The translations under genes were made by a program, and so were the position numbers. From assembly GCF_047511655.1 (NCBI RefSeq), contig NC_133396.1, positions 136,409,490-136,473,489 of the forward strand: a stretch of DNA of 64,000 bases. Reading direction: 5' to 3'. Numbering within the stretch: position 1 is the first letter of the stretch; each line of letters starts with the position of its first letter. Under the pieces are notes generated by a model that was not told the DNA's origin, did not search any database, and saw only the letters and a program-made list of their open reading frames with translations. The stretch comes from Castor canadensis. Taxonomy: Eukaryota; Chordata; Mammalia; Rodentia; Castoridae. Below are positions 44,801 to 57,316 of this stretch, piece after piece.

Positions 44801-47800
44801 ATTATATTCATGGTCAAATAACATTAAAATAGCTTATTTCTTATTGCAGCAATAGTATTTTAAATGGTTTGATATTAATAAAAATACAGTTATTTTTACA
44901 TGGATAAAAGTAGATGTTTAAGTGTAGAAATAGTAAGTATACAAGATCGAAAATACTGACGTCTAAGAGCCTGAATCCTTAAAAAATTATTTGGGTTCTT
45001 CATGAAAAATTCAGAGTAGTATGTGAACTTCACAACTTATCTCTATTTAAAATAAAGTTGTAGTATATATAATGGCATCATTTTAACAAAGAGAATAATT
45101 TATTAGAAAGTAGCCAGGAAAGACATTATAGAGGTATCTTTTAACTTGGGTAACTAAGTGGGTATCTACCATGGGAGTTCTTAAGATTAAATAACTTGAT
45201 TTCTCACATGTGTTTGAAGCTACTTTTATGAAAAACATCTCCAAATTTTTTTCTTTGATCTATCTGTTTCCAAAACTTTAAAAACTAGATATATTACAAG
45301 TTGGGAACATTTCCTATTTTTCCTATTACAACAGCAGGGTAGCATAAATTCCTGGTTTTTCCTGATCAGCCCTGGTGTGGACAAGACCCAGTCTCCCTGG
45401 GGTGTCAGCAGTCCTCTTCTGATTTCACAGCCAAATGAAGCCATCAAAGGAACCCAGACAGCACAGGATGGGAGAGTGTGGAGATGTGAGGCTGGCAAGG
45501 AGGTGGGGCTGGGATGTTCTTGCTTCAGCAGGGCTCAAGAAATGAAAAACCTTCCAGAAGTTCTAAGGCAAAACCCATCTTTGTAAGGTTTAGCTCCATG
45601 GAGAGAATATATGTGATCAAACTGCTCATGAATCATCTATATGGAGCAGTGCATTTTAACAGGTCGAATTATTAATGATAAAATACAAAAAATTTAAATA
45701 TTTTAACAATCCACTTGAATGTTACCTTAAAATTTTAGCTATATAACATATGCTTTCCTATTTCTTCTCTTAAGTTTTTCCCTTTATCACTTTTACCTTT
45801 AACCTAATGGGAAATGAGGCACTCCTTTAGGAATGGTTACAGAAAGACAGTTACGCTATTATTCCTATAATTTATTACACTTAAAAATGCAAAAGTATGT
45901 CACTTTAACATGTTTTATTTTTGTTGTCAGTGCATATAAAATAATTAATAAAATAAATCCATTGCTCCTTCTCATGAATCATATAAAATAACAAAAAGGC
46001 ATAAGTAATACAAAGAGTATTATATTACCAAGTATACAAAGAAAGGGGGAGTGTTAAGTGGTACACATTTTAAAATTTTTATTTAGTGTTTTAAATGGTA
46101 CACATTTTAAATCATCATTCTAAATCTTACTGGAAAATTCTTATACATTTAAAAATGTTATAACGTGTAGGATACTCTATTCTATAAATTTCCAGGAAAA
46201 GTATAAAAGACTGACTACTGTCTATGGGATTTACTCAAAAATTAATTGAAATGTATATTTGATTACTATATAACAGAGAGTAATTTCTATTTTGCTTGGT
46301 GATTATTTTAAATCACTAATTAAAATGTATTTGCATACTATGCACACACATACATAGATATAGTTATCTACATTATAGATATATAAAATATGCTAGTAAA
46401 TGATTTTGTAAAATATTTTTATTTCTTCCTTTCTTTAGACCTCATACCTTTTACGCATATTTTTAGTTTCTTATTAAGGCTCCTTCTGATTAATGTTTGC
46501 TTTACTATCTTAGATGATGTGCTGGGGAACAATACCATATATCTGTTTCTACAGGTCCACTTATATTTCGTATTTTCTGTCTATGAAATTATCTACATTA
46601 ATAACATCTATGTTCATATTTGCATCCACAGGTTTATCTATATTTAAAAAATAGTGGCACCAGGTGATGGCTTACAGCAAGCTTATGGAACCAGAGATCC
46701 AATGCTCAAATAAAAAGTTGACTCTCAGTGGCTGATTTCTGCTAGACAGATAAAACAATTTCTTTGTGAATAAGTTTTCTTGTCTTTAAGGTAGAAGTAA
46801 TGAAAATACATATTCCATAACATTGTAATGAATATTAAATATAATTATTAACTATAGAATATTTTAAAAGATGCTAACAAAAGTAACCACTTTTGGAAAC
46901 ATGAGCTATCCACACATGTATCTTTGTAGCTACCCAAATGCATTATATGTAAGTGTATTGTTTACATTATTCATTCTAATGCTTCAGGTGGAATACTATC
47001 AAGTAGGAAACACAGTGCATTTTCATCCACTGAACAGGTTTAGGTCAGACCATTGGCAATAACTTCAGGAAGCAGCCCTGAACCTTGGTTATTTGATAGT
47101 TTTATATGCAGTTTCACTAGCAATGTAAGTTACATTCCCAAAATATATTGGGGCAAATATGAATGCAAAATATGGTTTATGAACATTTTCCTTTTAATAT
47201 TACTGATTCCCACTATTGCTTCTGAAAAATTCGTGGTATGTGTGTGAGATCATTTTTACCTGCTTCGGATTTGAAAATGTTGCTCTTATTTAATACTCTT
47301 AGATAGAGTCTAACTATGTAAATCAAAAGATGCTTTGTGAAAGAGAGCATGGGATCGTGAGGAGTAATATATGAAGCACTTTATCTTTAATGTTCTTTGA
47401 AGTCTTTAATCACAGACTACAGTTGTGTAAATCAGGAGTAACAGTGCAAGGAAAAAACCACCAGTATTCTGGCAGATTTTCGTTTTTTAATTGTGCATGG
47501 ACAGCATTGCTTCTTTCCTTTCTTCCTAAATTCTCCTCTAAACTATTTTCCAACTCCTATTTACAATGTATGCATTAATTTATCTGGTTTTTACTCGAAC
47601 CACAGTCACTACCTGGCTGCTGGGGATTTTGCCCTGCCGGGTAGTAATTTGTCATGGCTTAGTTTCGTTCTCCAGTTCCAGTGTCCCTGCCACACAGAGT
47701 TCTTTACATCCTGTATGGTTGTATTAGCCCTTGAATGAATGGCCTCTGTGCTACTGTGTGCTTCCTCTCTCTTCCTCTTTCCTTCCCTCTCTCTCCAAGC

Positions 47801-48604
47801 ACCCTCTTGTTTTGTGGTGATACATTGCAATCTCCTTACTTCTTCACAGTTTCAGTTTGTCTAGGCTCTTTGTCTCCCTGGCTCCTTTCAGCTGCACTAG
47901 CACATGTATTTGTCCTGGGACAGACAGTGTCCATTTAGTAACACTGACACCTTAAGTGGACCCAAGAGTGCATCGGAAAATGAACTGAATGCATAAGCAC
48001 ACACAGCGTGATTTTCCAGACATGACAGTAAGGTGGACTCTGGAGGGCAAAGACCACACACTTCTGTTTAAATCAGTTAAGTTAGTGTCCCTGGGACAGA
48101 GGCCCAGGGATTTCCTGATTTTATGAATTCCACAGAGGCTGAGAATCTCAAAACATTCTCACAATCTTCATATCTGGCGAGACCTTGGGGACGAGATTAA
48201 TTCATGCATTATTAACCGTGGGTCTGTTACATGGGTTGGACGTACTCTCTAAGAAATTTCTCAGAATTTCTTTAATTCTCATAATTCATGAGAAATTTCT
48301 TAGAGAAAAGGTGAAAGTATTTCTATTCATAGCATACTAAATGGAAATTAGTAAATACCATTTTGATTTTCTTGGTCTATAAAATATGGATAAGTCACAA
48401 AAATATTTTTTATAACAGACTAACAGGAGACTCATTTTTAATAAGGGCAAAGATGTAATTTGTCTGAGATAACCTGCCTGATAAAAAAGATAAATAATAT
48501 CTTTTAATACCTACCACAGAAAATGACACGTTCCTCATTCTTGTTACAAAAGTCAATTTTAGTGGCTGAGTTTAGTAGACTTTGTTTCTGACAGATAAAA
48601 CTGA
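44801..48604. other. Unrecognised AT-rich sequence with small local repeats
   Basis: No gene found. 45.38-45.60 kb and 47.60-47.90 kb are GC-richer. A possible short SINE remnant lies at about 46652-46705 ('ggcaccaggtgatggcttac'). An imperfect direct repeat lies at 46050-46112 and a hairpin at 48246-48306 (listed separately). Confidence 0.4.
48246..48306. repeat. Perfect 18-bp inverted repeat (hairpin-forming)
   Basis: The left arm 'tctctaagaaatttctca' (48246-48263) is the exact reverse complement of the right arm (48289-48306). The next 5 bases inside ('gaatt' and 'aattc') also pair if one A is bulged, which leaves a loop of about 14 bases. Confidence 0.85.
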
Positions 48605-48715
48605 ATTTTTGGATTCAAGTTCTGCCTTCCTCAACTTTATACTTTCTAACATGAGGTTGTGAATATTTGACACTATACATAGTCATTAAATGAGAAAATA
48701 AATGATCTGAGGATC
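48605..48715 (+). repeat. Possible MIR-like fragment
   Basis: 'ggattcaagttctgcc', 'ctcaactttatactttc', 'gtcattaaatgagaaaat' follow MIR order loosely. Weak. Confidence 0.35.
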
Positions 48716-48757
48716 CAATAGATAACATAGTGGAGTCAGAGAGTACACTGGAAGAAT

Positions 48758-48893
48758 TTCTTATTTTTTTAATGTGCTGGGGGTACATTGTGGCATTTAT
48801 GAAAAGTTCTTACAACTTATCAAGTATATCACGCTTGAATTCACTTCCTCCACCATTCTTCATCTCCCCTCTCCCACATTCTTGAAATAGTTT
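48758..48893 (-). mobile_element. L1 3' UTR end of the second subfamily, minus strand
   Basis: 'aatgtgctgggggtacattg', 'tggcatttatgaaaagttc', 'cttgaattcacttcctcc', 'attcttgaaatagttt': the same module and order as 34865-35075, preceded by a T tract (A tail). Confidence 0.7.
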
Positions 48894-49201
48894 AATTTTT
48901 ATAATCATAAATTCAAGTAGGATGCCAAGTAGCTAAGATGACGAGTGGTCTGGACCCCAAGTGTATAACTAACTGAAGTAGAGAGGTTCTCTGTTCTTAG
49001 TGAGCTTTTCTCTAAACTTTGAGAAAGTATTGTAACAAAATGTTTTTGAACTCTAATCAGAGTTATGTAATAATATTGGTTAGAATGTGTACCAAAAATC
49101 TGTAAAATATATACCAGTTCTTTCAATTTATTCTACTATGATGATTTATGTTTGAGTTCCTGGAAACTGATCCCCAGCTCTCCTCAGCCCTTTTACTTTT
49201 A
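48894..49201. other. Unrecognised AT-rich sequence
   Basis: Nothing recognised. Confidence 0.4.
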
Positions 49202-49313
49202 TTTTTGAGATAAGGTCTTGCTATCTTTTCCCCAGGACGAGACTTGAAATCACCTTGTATCTCAGCCTCTCAAGTATCTGAGATTACAGGCTTAGGCACG
49301 CCAATGTCCCCAG
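49202..49313 (-). mobile_element. B1/Alu-like SINE monomer, minus strand
   Basis: 'tttttgagataaggtcttgc', 'cccaggacgagacttg', 'atctcagcctctcaagtatc' and 'gagattacaggcttaggc' are the reverse complement of a 7SL-derived B1-like monomer with its A tail (T tract) on the left. No tRNA-like part. Confidence 0.8.
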
Positions 49314-49332
49314 CATCATCAATTCCTTCTTT

Positions 49333-49488
49333 TATTTTTTTATTTATTATTCGTATGTGCACACAATACTTGGGTCATTTCTACCCCCCGCCCCCACCCC
49401 CTCCCTTACCACCCACCCCACCCCCTCCCTCTCCCCCCACCTCCTCCATACCTAGCAGAAACTATTTTGCCCTTATCTCTAATTTTTT
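49333..49488 (-). mobile_element. L1 3' end, young subfamily, first of a tandem pair
   Basis: T-rich tract, 'attcgtatgtgcacacaatac', C-rich tract (49384-49440), 'agcagaaactattttgcc', 'cttatctctaattttttt'. Only about 155 bases of L1, followed directly by a second copy in the same orientation. Confidence 0.85.
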
Positions 49489-49916
49489 TCAATTTTATTT
49501 TTTATTTTTTTATTATTCATATGTGCATACAATGCTTGGGTCATTTCTCCACCCTGCCCCCACCCCCTCTCTTACCACCCACTCTGCCCCCTCCCCCTCC
49601 CCCCCCCTTCAATACCCGGCAGAAACTATTTTGCCCTTGTCTCTAATTTTTATGAAGAGAGAGTATAGGCAATAATAGAAAGGAACAAGGGTTTTTGCTA
49701 GTTGAGATAAGGATAGCTATACAGGGAGTTGACTCACATTGATTTCCTGTGCGTGTGTGTTACCTTCTAGGTTAATTCTTTTTGATCTAACCTTTTCTCT
49801 AGTTCCTGGTCCCCTTCTCCTATTGGCCTCAGTTGCTTTTAAAGTATCTGCTTTAGTTTCTCTGCGTTGAGCGCAACAAACGCTAGCTTATTTTTTAGGT
49901 GTCTTACCTATCCTCA
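49489..49916 (-). mobile_element. L1 3' end, young subfamily, second of a tandem pair
   Basis: A T-rich tract, then 'attcatatgtgcatacaatg', C-rich tract (49548-49610), 'gagagagtataggcaataat', 'gatagctatacagggag', 'ctgtgcgtgtgtgttacc', to 'gtgtcttacctatcctc'. About 430 bases. The long reading frame across both C-rich tracts (poly-Pro) is an artefact. Confidence 0.88.
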
Positions 49917-52800
49917 TATCTCATATTGAAAATAATTAACAGAAATAGTATAATAACTACTGTTCCTCTAAGAAGTTGTTCTACATAATTCATAAACTCT
50001 CCAGATACACCATCCAAAATTTTCATTTTGGCAACTATGTTAAATCAATATTTAGTAGATAACTTATACATCAAAAGTTGTAACCATTTAAATATGACAA
50101 TACAGTATAAAGTACATAGTAAAACAAAATTAATTAACAATAGCTTGTACTAACTACAAATATATCTATGAAATTATTATGATATGATTATTTATCTGTG
50201 CTACTGATTTAACTTCTATGGTTTGTATAAATAAAAGTCACAAAGGTAAAATCAATCTTTCCTGTCAACCTCTGTGTCATGTAAATATTGCACATCAAAA
50301 CCTAAACCTTATGCAAGTAACTTGAACTAATGATAGTCAGATAAAGGCATGCACTTTAGAGATGAACTATGGAATTTCAATATCAGAAAAATAAATTTAT
50401 ATTCCTTCAAAGTATTTATCCCATTTGGGGGGTCATTGTTCCATGTTATTCCCTTCTTTTTATACATAATGTCCTGTTCAAACTGACACATTGAAACGGG
50501 CATACACACAGACCATTTTTGAAGACTGCTATTTTTAATCTAGACATAAGAAGGAAAGAATTTCTCTATCACTTTTCTTTCTCTACCAACACACATCATT
50601 GAGGTTGGTGAAACACACCTCAGAGTCTCAGTCTGAAGCAGAGGGAAAACTTGGAAGCATCCACACACCACTTTGTCCCTTCTTTCCACTTGACTTTGTC
50701 TTTGGCCATACAGGCTCTCATTTAAAAGACTTCCCTCTTGGACTCTTTCTTAAATATCATTCTTTTCTTTCTTTTGGTAGAACTGATTTTTAAAAAGTAA
50801 GTTCATAAACTCATGATGTATTAAATTTTTAAATACTTCCTTATTGTTCATTGTAACATATTTAACTTGTAGCAACAACCTTCATCTATCAATTTTTTGT
50901 TAAAAATAGTAAAAGGATTTTCAAGAAATAAATGTATGAACATATTCCTAAAAGCAATAAATAAACTCAGCTTTTACTTATTTTATGTTCTAATAAACAA
51001 GACTTTGTTCATTTATAGTATATATTTTAGAGAAATTAAGAGTTATATATATGTTTCTAAATATTTATTTAATAAATGTGATTTTCAAATTATATTAACA
51101 TATATAAAACATACTGAATCAGGATATTAGTAAAATTTGGTTTTATCTTTTATTTATTCTTGTACTTATGAATTAAAATTACTTATTTGACATAGCATGA
51201 TCTTGGTTACTTCTATCACAGAAAGAAAAAAAATCTAGCACTAAAACTTATCTAGCTCACATCAGAACAGATCACTTTAACTATAAAAGCACCTTTACAT
51301 TTTCATAAAATGTGCCACCATGGAATACACCACACAAACACACAGATGTAAACCTATCAAGCTTTTTCTTCTTGACTCCATTTGTTTTATCACAAACCTA
51401 AACCTGAAATAATCTTCCTTTATGATTGATGTTATTACAGACTATGTAATGACCAGAATTTTGATTTCTAATTTAATTTATGACCTAAATATCTTAAATT
51501 TTTAACATGAATGATACACTAACAGTAGAAATTTCTTATTAACTACCTTTAATATAAAATTTCATATTTTATATAGTCCTCTCATATCATGTAACTATTA
51601 AATATTATTTTGTAAAAATATTCTGAAATGATACCTTCTGTACATACCTAAAATGATTTCTCTCTCTCTCTACTCTTTGAGGTAGAAAATATGTACTATT
51701 CTGGAATGAACTTAGGAACGAATAGGAGAGTTATTAGGTTGAAGGCACATCAAAGCATTTTCAAGTATATAGAAAATAAGTGTCACTGTAGAACATTAGA
51801 CAACCTTTCTAATTTAAGGCATCAGAGACTTGGGTGTTCAATAATTTTACATTTATTCATATTCTACCTTGCATGCTATGCTTAGATAAATACTACTACT
51901 TATTTGGGCATGACTTGATATTAGGAAAGAGGAACAAGTCTAAAACCCATCATCTGAAACTATTATGACAGTGAAGATTTAATGTAAGGTTTTATATTTA
52001 TTTTTATCTATTTGCCATTCTCAAAGTAATATGACAGTTCCATTTCTAGCAACATTTATCAGAAGATTTGCTGAAAAATAAAGAAACTTGTACTACATAA
52101 CGTAGGAACATAACACAAAACATAATAAGCATATAATTGAAATATAACCAAAACTTGCAAAACTATTCTCTGATTTAGGATCCTGCTATAATAGACATAA
52201 TGTTCAAGAGATTTCTCTTTATGTACAAGAAAAATGCTTGAGATCAAAGGGATGTAAATCATTCAGACCCATACCTGCACCATAATAGAGGCAAACTGAT
52301 CTGGTAAGCAATTCTTCACAGCCTCATGCACTCTACCAACTGTTGAACAACTCTTGGTTTGTCATCTTACCCACTCTGCGAAGACTGTTCATTGACTGAA
52401 TCTAGCTCCCCATATTTTTTAGGTACATTTCCCTAACATCCACTTTTGAAACACTATTTGGTTCTTGTGGTCTACATTCTCTTTTGCTTCACTAAGCAAA
52501 AAATAATCATGTCTGAACAGATGTGTGCTTCCAGTGACAATTGTTTGTGCCTTTGAAATTTCTTTTTGAAATTGAGATTTCAGAGGACTGAGGGTCCATC
52601 AGGGGTTAAGAAGCTCATTGCTATAGAACTGGTAATCAGGTTTATATCTGAGAGTCTCCTACATTTCTCAAGGCCAACTCACCCATTACAAGGTTTATGC
52701 TGAACGGGAGCTTTGCGTGTTTCCTTGACACATTCAGGGTTGAGTTTATTTACTTTCGTTTATGATTAAAACCCCCAGTACATTTTCTATACCATAATTA
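49917..52800. other. Unrecognised AT-rich sequence
   Basis: Very AT-rich throughout. No gene, RNA or nameable repeat. Open frames are short and lack protein features. Confidence 0.45.
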
Positions 52801-52862
52801 GATTTTTTTTTTTAATTTCCTTTATTCATATGTGTGTACGATGATTGGGTCATTACTCCCCC
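52801..52862 (-). mobile_element. Very short L1 3' end, young subfamily
   Basis: T tract, then 'cctttattcatatgtgtgtacg', 'ttgggtcattactcccc'. Only about 45 bases of L1 before unrelated T/G-rich sequence. Confidence 0.7.
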
Positions 52863-53072
52863 TTTATATATGTATATTTTGTTGTTGTTTTGTTTTGTTT
52901 TTTGCCAAATATCTGCAAGAACTCTGTGTTGCCCCCTACTATTTTTTGGCTATGCTATTATAATTCTATTAGATAGAATATCTCCTGCCTAAATCAAGAG
53001 ACAGATAAAGCCTCAATATAGTAGTTCTTCAGATTCAACTCAAGTAATATTAAGTTAAGAAGTTCCCACAGG
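52863..53072. other. Unrecognised sequence
   Basis: Starts with a TTTTG-rich run (52875-52905); otherwise nothing recognised. Confidence 0.4.
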
Positions 53073-53155
53073 ACTAGGGCATGGCTCAAGTAGTAGAGCG
53101 CCTGCCTGGCAGGTGTGAGGCTTTTAGTTCAAACCCCATTACCGCCAAAAGAAAA
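53073..53155 (+). mobile_element. ID-like SINE, tRNA(Ala)-derived monomer
   Basis: 'gggcatggctcaagtagtag' holds an A box and 'agttcaaacccc' a B box, followed by 'attaccgcc' and an A-rich tail. Imperfect target-site duplications: 'aagaagttccc' (about 53057-53067) and 'aagaaaattccc' (53149-53160). It is the same tRNA-like unit found as the tail of the composite SINEs. Not a working tRNA: the acceptor stem does not pair. Confidence 0.85.
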
Positions 53156-53160
53156 TTCCC

Positions 53161-53987
53161 TTTAGATTGTTATGATTCGCATAAAATGCCTGACAGTTAT
53201 TTTCAAACTTAAACAAATGTTTCTGCATCTTCACTGTGCTTGAGAAATTGGCTTTCAGAGAAAACAACTCTTCATGTCACTCTCTGAACCAACACATTCT
53301 CAAGAATTATTTCACTTTTGGCTATCAGCCAACTCTTTATGGGACTGGTCCTCTGATAAACTCTCGCATCTTCCTGACAGAATTCTGTACTCACTTTCCT
53401 GAGTTTATCCTTCAAATGACACAAATTCAAGAATAATTATAAATCACTTTAAAATAAAAGCAAAACAAAACTGTAACAGTTTCATCCATAAAGAGTAACT
53501 GGTGCAAAACTTGTTCAACCACCACAAAAATCCAAAAATAGTATAAAGGGTTGTCCTCTGATTCTGGGTAAGGACACCCTTGAATTAGAAACTTGCAACT
53601 TTCTGATAAAGGCACTTGACAGAACACAACATGTTTTCTTAAATTTGTTTTTAGGGCTCACTAATAGCAGGAGGGAATTGTTAAAAAATTTCATGGAGGT
53701 GTACAGTGTTCTTTGAACAACTTCACCCCTCCTTTTTATTCCCATAAGCCCTCCTTCATTCACACCTCCTTTCAAACAGTATTGGTGGGTTTCATTATGC
53801 TATCTCAATATATGTAATATATTATACGTATATTACATATGTGTTATATTCTATACTGTACAATATCATGTTACATTACAATATATATTATACCTCGAGC
53901 CTCTTCGCCCCCAGTACCCTCTCCTTTCTCCACTGATTCCCCCAACACCCTCCCTTTTACACTCATGCCCCATTGTGCCTTTCTTGG
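53161..53987. other. Unrecognised sequence
   Basis: Short overlapping open frames without domains. 53810-53890 is TA-rich. Confidence 0.4.
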
Positions 53988-54300
53988 ATCCCTTGCTCTG
54001 AGGGAAGCAAGCTCCTCTGTGGTAATGCCCTGAGGGCAGCGTCTGTGGTGAATTCTAGCCTCTGCCAAAACTCTGCGAGGAGCTGAGGCCACCAAAACCC
54101 ATCTGAGTGAATGAACAAGGGAAAAGATTCATCACCCTAACAGCTTTGATATGAATGCAGAAAAACAGCTCATCTGTAGCTCACGGCCGACCTTGAGTCA
54201 GAACCACCCAGGTAAACTATTCCCAAATTTCTGACTCAGAAAAACTAATATAATAACTAAGTAGGAAGACCATTCATTGCACAACAGTAATAACTAACAA
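53988..54300 (+). mobile_element. MLT1-like LTR (ERVL-MaLR), 3' part, plus strand
   Basis: 'cttgctctgagggaagcaag', 'gaggagctgaggccacc', 'catctgagtgaatgaac', 'cttgagtcagaaccaccc', 'atttctgactcagaaaaac', 'acagtaataactaacaa' match the MLT1 order through its 3' terminus. Old. Confidence 0.7.
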
Positions 54301-54375
54301 AATCATTAATTCCATAGCTTTTTCAGACATCTATGCCTTTAAGTAGTCTATTGTTTTAATGTCTTATGGTTCAGT

Positions 54376-54498
54376 TTTTGTTTCTTCGAGATAGGGGAGG
54401 GGTCTTAGAAAATCACCCAGGCCTGCCTTGAGTTCATAGGCTTCCTGCCTTATGCTCCAGAGTAGCTGGCATTACAGGCTTGCTCCACCACACCCGCT
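54376..54498 (-). mobile_element. B1/Alu-like SINE monomer, minus strand
   Basis: 'tttgtttcttcgagatag', 'cacccaggcctgccttgag', 'ccagagtagctggcattac' and 'gcttgctccaccacaccc' are the reverse complement of a B1-like monomer. Confidence 0.8.
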
Positions 54499-55842
54499 TT
54501 TATGTTTCATAAACATGTTGCTCTTTATGAGAAAGATAAAATGTTACTTTTTCCAAAAATGAAGAGAACACCAAGAGAAGCCTTTTCAAACACCCATATA
54601 TAACTTATCACAGTTTTATTTTCTATATACACATTTTGTTATTATTTTCATTCATGTCTGTCTTCACACAAATCTAAATGGTGAGGGTATGAATTATCAT
54701 ATTTTGGAAAATTATGTAAAGAACGTATATTAATCCAAAATCATACATACAAAGGATTGGTTCTGCAAGATAATATAAATCACTTTATAACCACAGCTAT
54801 TTTAAATATAAACATAAGTTTGAGTCCATTGAAGGACCAGATAAGGAGATCATAGTTTCACCAGCCAATACTGAATCCGATTTCAAATCTCAGTGTAGAC
54901 TGCCACTTGTTGGGTGTGTGGGCATGAGAAAAGGCATTTAAGTTTCAGTGTTAATAACAAGCAACCTCCCATAAGTGATGCATTGAGTGGGATACAGTTT
55001 GCGTTCGATAGTTCAGTTCGCTCTCTCTGTGGACTTTTTATTAAATCATTTTCCGTGATTGTTTTTCCTCTCAAGCTATGTTTTCAATTATTTGTTCTTA
55101 TCCTCACCAGATAAAATGCTTTTCAGCCCAAAATATATAGCTAACACACGTGTAAAAATTAAGTAATTTCTTTTTTATCATGTTCTATGTATCTCTAAGA
55201 AGCAAGCAAAAAAGTACAAAAATTGCATACGCTTCTTGGATCAAACACGTGACAATTCAAAAGTGAATATGTCATGAAATTCATTTTACTGAAATTAAAA
55301 CTTATGGCTCATTTATCTAACAAAAGATATATTTTTATTAGCTTTTCTACTGTTGGTAATACATAATAAGGGAAGTGAATGGAGTCATTTTCCATGGCTG
55401 TGCTTCTCACTCTGTTCTTCCAAATTAGAATGATATTTTGTGACATTCGAAGATCAGATACATTTGGTCACTAATGTTATTTTAAATCATTTACAAAGTG
55501 CTTTTGTTAAAATGTGTTCACTTTTGCCCTAAGCAAAATACTCAATATTTTTTGAAGAACAACTTTAACAGCAGTAGGAATGGAGCCATTTAGGTTGTTA
55601 AACACTGAGTTGTGATATTCAACATTTATTAAGCTCAAAGTGCTTTTAAAGTTTCTCTCAGAAAACATACTGTTAACCCACAATATCATCCAACTAACAG
55701 AGTGCAAGTACTTCCTCATCAACAACATATTACATTGGCGAACTTCTCATATCCTCAAAGCCAATTCGGCAGTTGCTTCTATCACATTGCCAGGTCAATA
55801 TGAACCCAATGCCCAAAATCTGTACTTAATATGAAGATTTTT
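54499..55842. other. Unrecognised AT-rich sequence
   Basis: No gene or nameable repeat. Confidence 0.45.
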
Positions 55843-56155
55843 TGTGCTAGTCAGCATTCTGCCAGTATGATATAATATCCAGGGAAATCAACTTGTAACG
55901 CACATTGTGGATCATGGTTCAAAGGTTTCAGTCCATGGTTGCTTGAATCTGTTGCATTGGGCCTGTGATGGCATGGTGTCATGGGAGGGAACACATGGTG
56001 GAGAGGCCTGTCCTTATTCGTAACAGCAGAGAAAGACAGGAAGGGACCAGGGGACCCAATCCCCCCTTTAATGATGTGTTGCAGCAATGGCACAAGTTAG
56101 CAGTGAAGTCTTCAACACACAGGCCTCTGGGGAAAATTTCAGACCCATACCACAG
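55843..56155 (-). mobile_element. MaLR-type LTR, minus strand, internally deleted
   Basis: 'gtgctagtcagcattctg', 'ggtttcagtccatggttg', 'ggcctgtgatggcatgg', 'gtcttcaacacacaggcc' and 'tctggggaaaatttcag' are the outer parts of the LTR in reverse complement. The middle ('gtgacctacttcctcc') is missing. Open frames across it are shadows. Confidence 0.7.
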
Positions 56156-56860
56156 CAACTTTCCACATTTACCTTACATAGAAATCATTCCTGTTTATGT
56201 ATTCCATTCCTTCCTATACTCCTGTGTATATCTGTACAAATGTAAAAAAATGTTTCAGTTGTGCAGTAACTGGTTATTTTTGTGATAGTGTTCTGAAGAA
56301 TGCCTGATTGTTTTTATTACCAATAGTGTAAGACCCAGTAATGTATTTAAAATAATTTTCATTATATCACATATTGCACAAAACTTAGAAGATACTTACA
56401 ATTAGTACCAAAATTCTCTATAAACACTTCACATTTATGAAAACTTTATTTGCTGATAAATGGAAATTATCAAATAAAAATTTTGAACATAGAGTCAATG
56501 ATATAAGGCAAATTTATTCATATAGTTAGTCTTCAGAATAAAAGTCACATAAAACCTAGCCACTTAATAAAATTAATTCCTTAATAGTATTTGAAAAATA
56601 TCTATTAACTAACATTCTTTGTTAAAAAATTGTTACTTTCAGTTCTAAAATGAGTATTTTCTGGAGTTTATTTCATAATCCACAATAATTTAGAATTTTG
56701 CCAATTAAAATCATATAAAATTATAACCATCCATTTTACTTTTTAGCTATCTCTGCATTTGACTTGCTCCTGTGTGTTTTTACCTCTCCTTTAAAAGGGG
56801 AATTGACTTCTTAATTGAAATGACTCTGTATTTATTTGTATTAAGGTGAAAGATTTATGC
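56156..56860. other. Unrecognised AT-rich sequence
   Basis: Nothing recognised. Confidence 0.4.
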
Positions 56861-56867
56861 AATCATC

Positions 56868-57316
56868 ATGCTAAAAGAGATACATGATCTAAAAGGGATT
56901 TGGGGAAACACTCAAGAAATGATTATCAGGAAAAAGAAGAAGGTGGCAAAGAAAGAGGAAGAATTTAAGTGGTCACTACACAGGTTAAGGAAAAAGGAAC
57001 ACTTCCCAGGGCTTCAACCCCAGCTGTCTGCTTTGCTGATGCTCAAGTCCTGTGGCCAGAGAAGCACAAGCCTCTAAAGGATGCTGAGGGAGGATGGCTC
57101 ACAGAGTTGCGTGCAAGAGAAAGAATGGAAGCAACACTTATGCAGAGAAGAAATGTGAGTGCATTTGAGGCTAAATCAAAAGGGAAAACTTCTGCTCCCA
57201 ACATTCAATCTCCGCTAATAAAGAATTCACCAAGGGCCAGGATGCTTGCTGTGAAAGTGAATCACACACTTGATTTTAAGCAAGGAAGAACCAGGCATGA
57301 TAATGCAAGATGCTAA
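56868..57316 (+). other. Unexplained block with two overlapping open frames
   Basis: A 69-codon frame (56868-57077) and a 115-codon frame (56969-57316) overlap on the plus strand in a block that is GC- and purine-richer than its surroundings. The first is Lys/Glu-rich (IIRKKKKVAKKEEEFKW); the second is Ala/Arg/Lys-rich (LRARERMEATLMQRRN). Neither matches a family I know, and no repeat landmark is visible. It could be a decayed retrocopy, in which case a frameshift joins the two frames, or chance. Confidence 0.3.

Noticed and set aside
49244..49675. 143-codon Pro-rich open frame
   Set aside because: Spans a B1-like SINE edge and two L1 C-rich tracts; the poly-Pro run comes from the repeats.
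53073..53146. tRNA gene candidate with A and B boxes
   Set aside because: The acceptor stem does not pair, an A-rich tail and flanking duplications are present, and the same unit is the tail of composite SINEs; it is an ID-like SINE.
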